64,000 nt of DNA from Aquarana catesbeiana. Taxonomy: Eukaryota; Chordata; Amphibia; Anura; Ranidae. Both the position numbers and the translations under genes were made by a program. Position 1 is the first letter of the stretch, and the number at the start of each line of letters is the position of its first letter. Shown here piece by piece: positions 43,066 through 53,982 of the stretch. Below the pieces are notes generated by a model that saw only the letters and a list, made by a program, of their open reading frames with translations, was not told the DNA's origin and searched no databases. The stretch is from positions 131,700,696 through 131,764,695 of the forward strand of contig NC_133324.1 of assembly GCF_042186555.1 (NCBI RefSeq). The letters are read 5' to 3'.

Positions 43066-44103
43066 TCTGCTGAGTATATAGGGCAGGACCCTACTTTCAA
43101 ACATCTAACTTACAAACGACTCCTACTTGCAAACGGAAGGAGACAACAGGAAGTGAGATGAAATCTACCCCTAGGAAGGGAAATTCTCTCCTGTAAGAGT
43201 TAATATGGGAAAACAATTTCTCCTTTCCACTGATGCTTTCCAATCCTTGTTCCACAAAAAAACCCAAATTTTCAAAAAACATTTTTCATTGGGACAAAAA
43301 AGTGAGGTGAAATCTTCTGAAGAGGAGGAAAGACAGCAAAACAAATGTCACAGGGGTGATAACCCTTCCCTATGTTTTCCAAAAAGCTTAGAAAAGATTT
43401 TTTGGCTGGAGCTAAACACGTTAAAAATGTTCAAAATTACAAACAGATTCTACTTAACAACAAACCTACAGTCCCTGTCTTGTTTGCACCGCCTGTATAC
43501 TGCTGTTCAGAGTATATAGGGCCTGGTGGCCCCACACCTTTCCTTATTTTAATTTGGGTGCGGGGTTCCCCTTAATATCCATACAAGACCCAAAGGGCCT
43601 GGTAATGGACTGGGGGGTACCCATGCCGTTTGTCTCACTGATTTTCATCCATATTGCCATGACCCAACATGACATTAAACCCGCAAGCAGTTTTAAATGA
43701 GATTTTTTCCTTTAAAAATGACATTTGGTGCAGGGACTGTTCTAAACATGGGAAACACGCGTCACTTTACAGGCATACTATAGACACCCCCCAGGTACGA
43801 TATTTAAAGGAATATTTCACTTTTTTTTTTTTTTACTTTAAGCATCATTAAAATCACTGCTCCCGAAAAAACGGCCGTTTTTAAAAGTTTTTTTTGCATT
43901 GATACATGTCCCCTGGGGTAGGACCCGGGTCCCCAAACCCTTTTTAGGACAATACCATGCAAATTAGCCTTTAAAATGAGCACTTTTGATTTCGAACGTT
44001 CGAGTCCCATAGACGTCAATGGGGTTCTAACGTTCGTGCGAACTTTCGGTCCGTTCGCGGGTTCTGGTGCGAACCGAACCGGGGGGTGTTCGGCTCATCC
44101 CTA
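43066..44103 (+). other. hAT 3' non-coding region and right end
   Basis: About 1 kb with lysine-like A-runs, an ORF-poor middle and a TTCG-rich end (AACGTTCGAGTCC, GTTCGTGCGAAC, GGTTCTGGTGCGAACC) mirroring the TTCGA-rich left end. The 104-codon ORF at 43205-43519 has no motif and is not annotated as a gene. Confidence 0.6.
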
Positions 44104-44111
44104 ATGACAGA
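44104..44111. other. Right target-site duplication of the hAT element
   Basis: ATGACAGA immediately follows GCTCATCCCTA and is identical to 36978-36985. Confidence 0.95.
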
Positions 44112-44974
44112 TCATCATCTTACCCCAATGATAGCATGTAGTTCAACAGTCATCATCAAATGGTGTATTACTGATAGTCATTGATCGAGGTACTTTAATT
44201 CTCACTAATCACCATGGGCAGTGTATTTATTAATGTGCTCTTGCTAGTATCTCTGATTCCATGTAATTCTGCAAGAATACATTACTCTGATTTCCTAAAA
44301 GCAAAAGCAATGTTCAAGTGCATTAAAAGCATGCAGGTCCAACTTGAAGCTGTGCCCATGTAAATCCAAGCATACTTGTATTTATTTAGCTTTAAACATA
44401 CAGTGCCTTGAAAAAGTATTCATACCCTTTGAAATTTTCCACATTTTGTCATGTTACAACCAAAAGCGTAAATGTATTTTATTGGGATTTTATGTAATAA
44501 TCCAACACAAAGTGGCACATAATTGTGAAGTAGAAGGAAAATGATAAATGGTTTTCAAAATGTTTTACAAATAAATATCTGAAGAGTGTGGCGTGCATTT
44601 GTATTCAGCCCCCTGAGTCAATACTTTGTATAACCAACTTTCGCTGCAATTACAGCTGAAAGTCTTTTTGGTGATGTCTCCACCAGCTTTACACATCTAG
44701 AGAGTGAAATGTTTGCCCATTCTTCTTTTCAAAATAGCTCAAGCTCTCATTTGTATTCAGCTCCCTTTACTCCGATACCCCTAACTAAAATCTAGAGGAA
44801 CCAATTGTCTTCAGAAGTCACCTAATTAGTAACTAGAGTCCACCTGTGTGTAATTTAATCTCAGTATAAATACAGCTGTTCTGTGAAGCCGTCAGAGGTT
44901 TGTTAGAGAACAAACAGCATCATCAAGGCCAAGGAACACACCAGACAGGTCAGGGATAAAGTTGTGGAGAAGTT

Positions 44975-45495
44975 TCAGGCTGGGTACACACTGGTCGGAT
45001 AAACGCTCCGACATTGGGAGCTCATGTCGCATGACGTGTGAAATTCAATGTTTCACGACGGGAGCCATCCTAACTGGTCCGACACAAGTCGTTCCGACTT
45101 TAGAAATGCTCCCTGTACTACTTTGGTCCGACTTTGATCCTACATCAGCCCATTGACTATCATTGAAGTAGGATCAAAGTCGGATCCTTGTCCTAACCAT
45201 CTGACTTTGGCATCCGACATTGTGTTATTTCCTGCCCCCTGCTGTAGCCCCTCCCATTGTGTGTTAGTTTTGATTGGTCAAAGGACAAGTGTACTATCTG
45301 AAAAGTCGGATCAAAGAAGTATCCTGTTCATGAAAGTCGGATGGATGTAGGACCAATGTAGGATCAATGTAGGACCAATGTAGGACTGATGTTGCAGAGC
45401 AAAGTAGGATGAAAGTCGTACTACTGTCGTGTAGTATAGTGTGAACCCAGCCTCATGAACAGGATTTGTCGGACCAGTGTGAACCCAGCCTCAGG
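44975..45495. mobile_element. MITE with AGGCTGGGTACACAC ends nested in the Tc1
   Basis: AGGCTGGGTACACAC on the left is matched by GTGTGAACCCAGCCT, which occurs twice on the right (ending about 45453 and 45492), so the right end was duplicated. The interior has GTCGGA/TCCGAC repeats and a GTAGGACCAAT tandem patch (45350-45395). Confidence 0.7.
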
Positions 45496-45522
45496 TAGGA
45501 GAATCTGTCCACATGACTATTA

Positions 45523-45972
45523 TGCCGCAGCCACGTACACACAACCGGTTTTGCCGTCGGAATAAACTCTGTAGGTTTCTCCGACGGAACTTCAACGGAA
45601 TTCCATTCAAGCAGTCTTGCCTACACACAGTCAACCCAAAGTCCAACCAAAGTCTGACCGTCAAGAAAGCGGTGACGTACTACATGTACGACGGGACTAG
45701 AAAAAGGAAGTTCAGTATCCAGTAGCAACTAGCTTCTGTCTCGTACTTGCTTCAGAGCATGTGTTGTTTTTGGTCCATCGGAACAGCATACAGACGATCG
45801 GTTTCCCGATAGGAATTTGTTCCGTCGGAAATATTCAGAACATGTTCTATTTCTAGGTCCGTCGAATTTTCGAAAAGAAAAGTCCGATGAGGCATACACA
45901 CGATCGGAATAGACGATGAAAAGCTTCTGTCTGACTTTTTCTGTCGGACATTCCGCTCGTGTGTACGCGGCT
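45523..45972. mobile_element. Harbinger-like MITE nested in the Tc1
   Basis: Ends TGCCGCAGCCACGTACACAC and GTGTGTACGCGGC are inverse apart from a few bases. TTA flanks both sides (45520-45522 and 45973-45975). Interior GTCGGAA / TTCCGAC palindromes match the copies at 4237 and 21969. Confidence 0.75.
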
Positions 45973-46344
45973 TTAGTCATGCACTCCACAGATCTGGCCT
46001 TTATGGAAGAGTGGCAAGAAGAAAGCCATTGTTAAAGGGAAGCCATTAGAAGTCCCATTTGCAGTTTGCAAGAAGCCATGTAAGGGACACAGCAAACATG
46101 TGGAAGAAGGTGCTGTGGTTCTACAAAGTATTGACTCAGGGGGGTTGAATACAAATGCACGCCACACTATTCACATAATTATTTGTAAAAAATGTAGAAA
46201 ATAATTTATCATTTTCCTTCCACTTCACAATTATGTGCCACCTTGTGTTGGTCTATCACATAAAATCTCAATAAAATACATTTACGTTTTTGGTTGTAAC
46301 ATGAAAAATTTCAAGAGGTATGGATACTTTTTTAAGGCACTGTA

Positions 46345-46649
46345 TATTGTGCATTCACATCACTCCCTACCCTCAAGTAGAATAGAATAATCACTTTTAT
46401 TTGTGTACTTGATTATCTGCACACAAGTGTGTGAATAATTAAAGCTGCAAGCATAAATTGGAAAAAAATCACTTGAATGTATATAAAAGAGTAAAAGCTG
46501 CACTGTTACTAATCATTTATCTGTGACTAAAAACCAATGTCTGTAATCTGGTGTTCTGTGTGTTTTCAGCAATCATCAATTAAATCGGAAAAACAACTAT
46601 AAACCAATTATAAACAATAAAACAGCAAAAGTGATTTTTTGTGATCATT
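46345..46649. other. Unassigned A/T-rich DNA
   Basis: No supported features in this 300-bp stretch. Confidence 0.4.
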
Positions 46650-46824
46650 TTTAGACCATGTCATTAGTGAAGTGACAGTGCATTTTTTTAGCACTGGTGA
46701 CTGTAATTATGTCACTGGTCCCTCAAAAGTGTCACTTACTCTCCAATTTGTCCACCGCAATGTCACAGTCCCGCTAAAAATCGCTGATCGTCGCCATTAC
46801 TAGTAAAATAAATAAATAAAAATT

Positions 46825-46869
<45 letters not shown>

Positions 46870-47150
46870 ATAGTTTGTAGACGCTATAACTTTTTGCACA
46901 AACCAATCAATATACGCTTATTGGGATTTTTTTTACCAAAAATATATAACAGAATACATATTGGCCTAAATTGATGAATAAATTCAATTTTTTACATTTT
47001 TTTATTAGGTATGTTTTATAGCATAAAGTAAAAAATATTGTTTATAACTCAAAAAAATAAAAACCGCAGAGGTGATCAAATACCACCAAAAGAAAGCTCT
47101 ATTTGTGGGAAAAAAGGGACATTAATTTTATTTAAGTGGATAAAGAGTTA
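46650..47150 (-). repeat. Fragment of the 27840-28800 TTAA family, inverted, with a (TA)n tract
   Basis: TAGACGCTATAACTTTTTGC, ACCAATCAATATACGCTTAT and ACCACCAAAAGAAAGC are inverted blocks of the 27.8-28.8 kb element. A TA run lies at 46828-46866. Confidence 0.7.
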
Positions 47151-47580
47151 ATTCACCTTTACCAAAAAACTGCCTCTGCAGCTAAGGGATGCCTGTAGAT
47201 AAACACAAACTGGGCAGCTTTGACCAAAGTTGAATAATGCCCTTGCTATAGGTGTAGGCTATTTGAATGCCTCATGAAGCCTGACTAAAAAACATCCAGA
47301 GATCGTATCATCCCCTCCTGCCTTGCTAGGACCTTGCTAAGAAATTTAAAGCTGTTATCATTCATCTCCATTACAGGAGTGAGTTCTATAACACTGAGCT
47401 CAGAGCTATTGCGTCAGGGGAGGGAAAGTGTATGTGAGGGGGTTTGAATCAATGAAAGAGCTCACTCCTGTGATAGTAGAGATGAACAGTAAGAGCTAGG
47501 AGTCTCTGCAACATCCTGGCAGGACGGGATGATGTGATCCTGGGAAGTTGAATATATCTTGGTCTTAGATGAGATTGTAG
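47150..47580. other. Unassigned DNA
   Basis: About 0.4 kb without supported features. Confidence 0.4.
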
Positions 47581-48255
47581 CCTCCCTGGCGGTATGATTA
47601 TGTCAGATTTTTGCATCTCAAAGCAGTACAATTATTTTGCATAGAAATTTGGCATTTTATATTGTAGGCCTGTAATTCTTAGCAATAACACACTTATATC
47701 TGTCCAAACAAGAGTCTAGTAGATATTCCGGGTATGATGAAGTTTGAAACACAAAATCATAAATTATAACATAATAAACAAATATAAATAATTATAAAAA
47801 ATAATAATATAATAATAATAATATTAATTTCCCCACGATTCACTATCGCTCAATTCTGCAAGTGATTCAAATTTACTATCGCTGTTTTCTAGCTGGTCTA
47901 AAACCACTTTTGACATAAAGGGACACTTTTTGGTTGCTATGGACAATCTCAAGTTTCCAGGCAGAAAGAACAGTATATATATAAAACTGCATGCAGGGCA
48001 TTGGACAAACCACTAGGGACAAAAGGGATGTGAAATAATTTCATACAGTACTGTAATCTGTAAGATTACAGTGTACTGTACATGTTGTGATTTTTTAAGT
48101 TTTTTCATTTGCCGCCGGGCTCCGCCTCCGTGCGTCACGACGCTCGCAGGGAACGGAGCCTGGAACACAGAGGCCAGAGCCCGCAGACACAGCGGGGAGA
48201 CGTTGCAGGATCCTGGGAACAAGGTAAGTACACTGCACCAGGATCCTGGTCTCAG
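47581..48255 (-). mobile_element. Second copy of the CCCTGGCGG element, incomplete, inverted
   Basis: CCTCCCTGGCGGTATGATTA opens it, and its body is the reverse complement of the 58318-59180 element (TTACAGTACTGTAATC-type palindrome, AACAGTATATATATAAAACTG, and the CGCTCGCAGGGAACGGAG arm). The G+C-rich arm stops near 48255 before the second TTAA end, close to the CR1 fragment. It keeps the short acidic ORF at 47824-47916. Confidence 0.75.
47824..47916 (-). CDS. Short acidic ORF in a TTAA element, piggyBac N-terminus-like
   Basis: A 30-codon minus-strand ORF from ATG (47916-47914) to TAA (47826-47824). Its product contains VVLDQLENSDSKFESLAELS and ends SDSESWGN. The related copy at 58759-58838 preserves nearly the same residues (VVLEQLEKSDNKLESLAELS) although its start codon has changed. 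Acidic Ser/Asp/Leu N-termini are usual in piggyBac transposases, which fits the TTAA flanks. It may simply be the retained 5' end of a deleted transposase gene. Confidence 0.4.
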   Translation of the reverse strand: MSKVVLDQLENSDSKFESLAELSDSESWGN

Positions 48256-48289
48256 GAATGAATCCCCTTTTAATGCATGCCAATATTCA

Positions 48290-49115
48290 GTTTGCTTAGT
48301 TAGCAGCAGCTTGGCATTGCATGTTATTGCTGAGCCTATCATCTACTAGGACCCCCAGGTCCTTTTCCATCCTAGATTCCCCCAGAGGTTCTCCCCCCAG
48401 TGTATAGATTGCATTCATATTTTTGCCAACCAAATGCATTATTTTACATTTTTCTACATTGAACCTCATTTGCCATGTAGTTGCCCACCCCATTAATTTG
48501 TTCAGATCTTTTTGCAAGGTTTCCACATGCTGCGGAGAAGTTATTGCCATGCTTAGCTTAGTATCGTCCGCAAATACAGAGATTGAACTGTTTACCCCAA
48601 CCCCCAGGTCGTTTATGAACAAATTAAACAGGATTGGTCCCAGCACAGAACCCTGGGAGACCCCACTACCCACCCCAGACCATTCCGAGTACTCCCCATT
48701 TATTACCACCTTCTGAGCTCGCCCTTGTAGCCAGTTTTCAATCCATGTACTCACTCTATGGTTCATGCCAACGGACCTTATTTTGTACAGTAAATGTTTA
48801 TGGGGAACTGTGTCAAATGCTTTTGCAAAATCCAGACACACCACATCTACGGGCCTTCCTTTATCTAGATGGCAACTCATCTCCTCATAGAAGGTTAATA
48901 GATTGGTTTGGCAAGATCAATTCTTCATGAATCCATGCTGATTACTGCTAATGATACCGTTCTCATTACTAAAATCTTGTATATAGTCCCTTATCATCCC
49001 CTCCAAGAGTTAACATACTATTGATGTAAGGCTAACTGGTCTGTAATTCCAAGGGATGTATTTTGGGCCCTTTTTAAATATTGGTGCTACATTGGCTTTT
49101 CTCCAATAAGTAAGG
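48290..49115 (-). pseudogene. CR1-type LINE reverse-transcriptase fragment
   Basis: The minus strand encodes the middle of a CR1-like RT. Near 49050-49110 are NVAPIFKKGP-like residues. From 48880 a 194-residue open stretch has DVVCLDFAKAFDTVPHKHLL, GSVLGPILFNLFINDL, the catalytic FADDTKL and EKCKIMHLVGKN. Upstream and downstream parts are missing (no endonuclease, no 3' end). One or more frame breaks precede 48880. It is adjacent to the inverted TTAA element. Unusually for a LINE copy, the 3' side is also lost. Confidence 0.9.
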
Positions 49116-49149
49116 TAAGATATGGATCAGTAAGGCAGAAGACAGGGGT

Positions 49150-50505
49150 AAGCAGATTAGGGGTTAGCAGGGCAGTGGACAGGCAGGTCAGGAGGGCACA
49201 GTACAGGAAGGTTAGGAGGGTGTGGTGCAGGGAGGTCAGAGTGCAGTGCAATAGGTCAGGGGGTCAGGAGCATGCGGTGCAGGGGGGTTAGGAGGGTGTG
49301 GTGCAGAGGAGTCAGGAAGACATGGTGCAGGGGATCAGGAGGGTGTGGTGCAGGGGGTCAGAAGGGTGTGATGTAAGGGGGTCAGAAGTGTGCGGTGCAG
49401 GGGGGTCAGGAGGGTGCGGTGCATAGGGAGTCAGGAAGACATGGTGCAATGGATCAGGAGGGTGTGGTGCGGGGGGGGGTCAAGAGGGTGCGGTGCAGAG
49501 GGGACAGGTGGGAATGGTGCAGGGGAGTCAGGAAGACATGGTGCAGTGGATCAGGAGGGTGCGGTGCAGGGTGGTCAGGAGAGTGCAGGGGGGGTCAGGA
49601 GGGTGCAGTGCAGGGGGGTCAGAGGGTGCAGTGCAGGCGGTCAGGAGGTATGGTGTAGGGGAGTCAGAAAGGTGTGATGCAGGGGAGTCAGGAGGGTGTG
49701 GTGCAGGGGGGTCAGGAGGGTGCGTGCAGGGGAGTCAGGAAGACATGGTGCAATGGATCAGGAGGGTGTGGTGAAGGGGGTCAGGAGGCTGCGGTGCGGA
49801 GGGGTCAGGAGGGTATGGTGCAGGGGAGTCAGGAAGACATGGTGCAGGGGATCAGGAAGGTGTGATGCAGGGGGTTAGGAAGGTGTGGTTCAGGGGGGTC
49901 AGGAGGGTGCAGTTCAGTGCAGGGGGGGTCATGAGGGTGCAGTGTGGGGGGGTCAGGAGTGTGCAGTGCAGGGGGGTCAGGAGGGTATGGTGCAGGGGAG
50001 TCAGGAAGACATGGTGCAAGGGATCAGGAGGGTGTGGTGCAGGGGGGTCAGAAGGGTGTGGTGCAAGGGGGGTCAGGAGGGTGCAGTGCAGGGGGGGGTC
50101 AGGAGGGTATGGTGCAGTGGAGTCAGGAAGACATGTTGCAGGGGAGTCAGGAGGGTGTGGTGCAGGGGGGTTAGGAGACTGACATGCAGGGGAGTCATGA
50201 GGGTATGGTGCAGGGGAGTCAGGAAGACATGGTACAGGGGATCAGGAGGTAATAGTGCAAGGAGGTCAGGAGGGTATGGTGCAGGGGAGTCAGGAAGACA
50301 TGGTACAGGGGATCAGGAGGTAATAGTGCAGGGAGGTCAGGAGGGTATGGTGCAGGGGAGTCAGGAAGACATGGTGCAGGTGATCAGGAGGGTATGGTGC
50401 AGGGGAGTCAGGAAGACATGGTGCAGGTGATCAGGAGGGTATGGTGCAGGGGAGTCAGGAAGACATGGTGCAGGTGATCAGGAGGGTGTGGTGCAGAAGT
50501 GTATG
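49150..50505. repeat. G-rich minisatellite, GGTGCAGGGG units
   Basis: About 1.35 kb of units of roughly 21-24 bp, based on GTGCAGGGGGGTCAGGAGGG with variants CAGGGGAGTCAGGAAGACAT and CAGGGGATCAGGAGG. The right part shows a higher-order repeat of about 70 bp in which the GAAGACATGG variant recurs. Several frames stay open (up to 181 codons of Gly/Arg/Val/Cys repeats) but have no gene character. Left copies (49150-49400) are more diverged. Confidence 0.95.
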
Positions 50506-50509
50506 GTGT

Positions 50510-51410
50510 AATGAGAGCGTATCTTAGTGTGACTGATAGGTAGAACTAGCCATTAAACCACGGATCAATGGGAAAGAAAGAGCAGAGAAAGAAGAGAGCG
50601 ATGACCTTCACATCACTCAGGGCACTCCTCTATCTGTAACTTTGCGGGGGGCAGGCCGAGCCTTTGATGCCAAAAAAAACATGTAAGTAAACAAACACAA
50701 AAAAAAAAAAAATGATATTGGCGCTGCGGAGGGGGAGCAGAATGGAGGAAGAGAGTGCCGTGGGAGGATGAAGGTCCGCTTTAAATATGAACAAATCTTG
50801 GACTGTTGACACATAAGGCAACAGTACTTCCTGATAATACCAAAGCATACCCACCTCTTCCTACCTTTTGCACATTACTATTGGCCAGTGAGGCAACCCA
50901 TCATAATGATGAGAAAATAGGAGTGAGGGCGAGACTTAGTGGGAAGCTCAGACAATACCCAGAACTGTCAAAGCTTTGCCTGACAGATCAGCCCAGGATT
51001 TGGCCATATCTACAAGCTATTTTTAATCTGATGTAGGTATGCGAATGCCGCTCTGGTGACTACATTTTAAACCTGCTACTGCTTCCTTGTTTTTCAGTTT
51101 TTGCATACATTTAATGAAGACAGTTCAAAAACAAATGATAATATGTAGGGGCAAAAGGAAAATGAAGGACAAAAACACTTCTTATAAGTAGTTGAAGAAA
51201 AGTTAGATACTTTGCCAGGTTATTTTATTGCTGATTGTTTAGTTGAGCTGTTATCAGGATACAGACTGCAGCGCCCACTACCAAGAGATCTAACTCTACC
51301 AAAGCCCTGGAGAAGGGCAGTCTTTTTCAAATGACTGTATATCAACTGAGTAAAATAGGGGTGTTTTATCTGCCTATACTTCTGAGAGTAGAGTGGTTAT
51401 AAGAAAGAGA
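50510..51410. other. Unassigned DNA
   Basis: About 0.9 kb without supported features. A poly-A tract lies at 50699-50712. Confidence 0.4.
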
Positions 51411-51760
51411 TTAAAATGGTTGTAAACCTCAGACATAAATATGAACAAAACATATCACTCTATAGTATGTACCTGTCTCAATCCAGAGCACTAAGTGTCA
51501 TTTCTGGCTGCTGCTTCATTCCTCTATCAGCCTGAATCATTTGTAACAAGTTTTCCTGACACCAAAAAACAAAAGGTGACAGGGGAGGGACATACAGCTG
51601 ATTGTCAGCCTCAGCTCTGTTCCTGTGTGCTGTGTGAAGGGGGTGAGTCCATTCCCTCCAATCAGTTCGCAGACCTCTCCTCACTGAGCTCTGCAGAGTG
51701 TAACTTCAGCTCTCCGCTCCCTTTTTTTCTATGACAGCTCAAACAAGATTTATAAATTCT
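51411..51760. repeat. Probable MITE arm with AAAATGGTTGTAAACCTC start
   Basis: The start resembles the AAAGGGGTTGTAAACCC and AAAGTGATTGTAAAGG ends at 3440 and 26309. It has a G+C-rich centre with GGTGACAGGGGAGGGAC. The right end is not found. Confidence 0.4.
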
Positions 51761-53670
51761 ACACTTTGAACGGCTGTAGAGGAGAGAACACTGCAGATAA
51801 ACAAGTAAATCATACAGCATGTAGGAGGATTTGTTTCATCTCTGTGTCTCACTTGTGGTGGATGCATGCAACACCTGGAAGGGATTTTTTATAAGTAAAG
51901 AGGAAGTATTAAGATCACAGCACAGTGGTGGACAACTTTTTTGGACACTTGTGATATTATTTGACGATGGGACATTTAGATGGGACATTTTTTGTTTTCT
52001 CTTTTTCAGTTTATTTATTTGGATTGCGCTACATCTAAATGTATGGTATATGTAGAAAGAGGTGTAGTAAAATACACTGGGAGATGTTTTAGCAGCAATC
52101 ATAGTATATGGTTATATTGTGAATTAATTTATAACTGCACTAAGAGTTTTTCACATATTATGCAAATGGTGTGTACATGTTTCTAATGGAACTGAGGAAC
52201 AACACTTCACAATTCCCTGTGTTGATGATGTTAGCTGAGTATTGAAATCATGCGCTGGAAGCTTCTTTTTTGCAGCAATAGCTTTGCTTTTATGGAGGAT
52301 TACAGAACATATCTTACAGCATGAGAAACATGAAATAGGAACTGAATACAAACAAGTGCACACTTAGATACAGAAGGTACATCCTGTGATTATATTACCA
52401 TAGAATACACACTATAACACTGCAGTGCCACCTGCTGGTATAGACAGGTATAAAGCACATGTATAGTTCACAGTATATAAAGCTACTATGTGGTTGTTCT
52501 TCCAATCTATCTATTTTTCAGCCCACTCCATATCTATTATCATATCATATATATATTATCATATCATATATCCTATATCATATAATTATATCATATATCC
52601 ATATCTATTTTCAGCCCACTCCAGTCTGGTCACATAATTGACTCGCCTGTGTCAGCCAGCAGCAGCTGCAGGTAAAAGAACAACATAACCAGCCATTGAG
52701 ATAGATCTCTCCTCTCCCCTGCAGCCGGCGCTGGCTGACACAGGGGAGATCACGTGACTGGATCAGAACGGGCTGAAAATAGGTAAGTATAGACATCTTT
52801 CTTTCACAGTTTAGTATAGGTGTTAGGAGGGTATAGGGAGTGTTTACGAATAATTAGGTAAAGCCCTGAATTCTACTTTAATTTTAACCTCCTGGGTACA
52901 CCATGGAAATAAATGCAGAGACACAGATTTCCCATACCTTTGGCCGGTAATGGTGGTCTGAGACTTTACAGTTCAGACTTTTATGTTCAAATATCAAGGA
53001 TTTCAAAGCTTTAACAAAGCATTGTCTTATTCCTATTTTTTTAGTTGGGTAATCACATTTTCTACACTACTCTGTTTATTGCTTTTCCTTACGTCACACA
53101 CAGTATGGCCCAGCGAGTGTACTAACACACCGGAAATGTTCCCATCAGACACAGGAAAACTACTAAGCTTAACAGTTTATTATATAACAAAAGTCACAAT
53201 TATAAAATGTATTTTTTTCAGCCACTGCTCACAGTAGTCTTTCCTATCTATTGAAAAACAAATGAAAGCCAAAAACAGATAAAAACAAGGGTAGCATTAG
53301 ACAGGCAGATGACTCACCAAAAATAAAAGATAGTGAGAAACCATTCTGCCCTTGATTACACCAATATACCGCTGGTATAACTCATGCTCTTCTTCCCAGC
53401 TTTAGTAGACCATGGGACTTCTACAGGACCCACCAACAGGTCAAGGCCTGCAGAATATTGTATCGAGGCAAGTACTTTGAAACTAACATATATATTAACA
53501 TATAAAATGAATTTACATACCTCAGCCTGGTAACAGAAAGCACAGAAGCACGGAAATGCTGGATAATATAACAAACAAAAACACGTAAAATGTTAACTTC
53601 TTGGACCTTATAAGGGATAAGTTCAACCTTTGTCTCCAGAGCCACTTCAGCCCTTCTTTTATAGATCCAA
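51761..53670. other. Unassigned DNA with short TATCATA repeats
   Basis: About 1.9 kb. Contains a CATATCATATAT patch (52530-52610) and an inverted pair TTTTCAGCCCACTCCAGTC... / GAACGGGCTGAAAATAGG with GTGTCAGCC / GGCTGACAC inside (52610-52790), probably a small foldback element. No gene is supported. Confidence 0.4.
52605..52785. mobile_element. Small foldback element
   Basis: CTATTTTCAGCCC on the left is inverse to GGGCTGAAAATAG on the right. The arms continue as TCACATAA / TCACGTGA and CTGTGTCAGCCAGC / GCTGGCTGACACAG. About 180 bp, non-coding. Confidence 0.65.
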
Positions 53671-53677
53671 ATCTATG

Positions 53678-53932
53678 GGGGTTATTTACTAAAGGAAAAT
53701 CCACTTTGCACTGCAAGTGCACTGAAAGTGCACTTGGAAGTAAAGTGACTGTAGATCCGAGGGGGACATGCAAGGAAAATAAAAAACAGCATTTTAGCTT
53801 GCACATGATTGGATGATAAAATCAGCAGAGGTTCCACTCATTTCAGATTTACCCCTTAGATTTAGAGCGACTGCACTTTCAAGTGCACTTGCAATGCAAA
53901 GTGGATTTGCCTTTCGTAAATAACCTCCTATA
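53678..53932. mobile_element. Complete MITE with GGGGTTATTTACTAAAGG ends
   Basis: GGGGTTATTTACTAAAGG, AAATCCACTTTGCACTG and CAAGTGCACT on the left face AGTGCACTTGCAATGCAAAG and CCTTTCGTAAATAACC on the right. About 255 bp, non-coding. Same family as 1-48 and 53945-53982. Confidence 0.85.
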
Positions 53933-53944
53933 TGTAGTAGACTG

Positions 53945-53982
53945 TGGGGGTTATTTACGAAAGGCAAATCCACTTTGCACTG
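53945..53982. mobile_element. Left end only of a second copy of the same MITE
   Basis: GGGGGTTATTTACGAAAGGC and AAATCCACTTTGCACTGG match the terminus of 53678-53932, but the sequence then changes abruptly into LINE DNA. Confidence 0.75.

Larger units (their letters stand above)
36986..44103 (+). mobile_element. Complete autonomous hAT transposon, 7.1 kb
   Basis: TAGGGATGAGC at 36986 and its inverse GCTCATCCCTA ending at 44103 are perfect 11-bp termini. The flanks carry a perfect 8-bp duplication ATGACAGA (36978-36985 and 44104-44111), the hallmark of hAT insertion. Inside, in order: three perfect hairpins, a leader with poly-purine and TA runs, the 57/69-bp array, a duplicated TATA segment, the transposase, a 142-bp array and a TTCG-rich right end. 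The intact ORF and exact duplication suggest recent transposition and possible activity. Confidence 0.95.
44401..46342 (+). mobile_element. Non-autonomous Tc1 element with two nested insertions
   Basis: CAGTGCCTTGAAAAAGTAT and ATACTTTTTTAAGGCACTG are inverse ends with TA on both sides (44399-44400, 46343-46344). Inverted repeats of about 200 bp share AATTATGTGCCAC and AAAATACATTTACG-type blocks. Transposase remnants persist: GTCAGGGATAAAGTTGTGG (RDKVVEKF-like) near 44950, and GCAAGAAGAAAGCCATTG near 46015. Most of the gene is missing. Two inserts lie at 44975-45495 and 45523-45972. Confidence 0.85.

Noticed and set aside
48071..48349. ORFs near AAGGTAAGT at 48.2 kb as an exon with a splice donor
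   Set aside because: The AGGTAAGT lies in the G+C-rich arm of a repeated TTAA element; the same context recurs in the family.
49390..50430. Gly/Arg/Val ORFs in the G-rich minisatellite
   Set aside because: Overlapping frames in a tandem array; no gene character.
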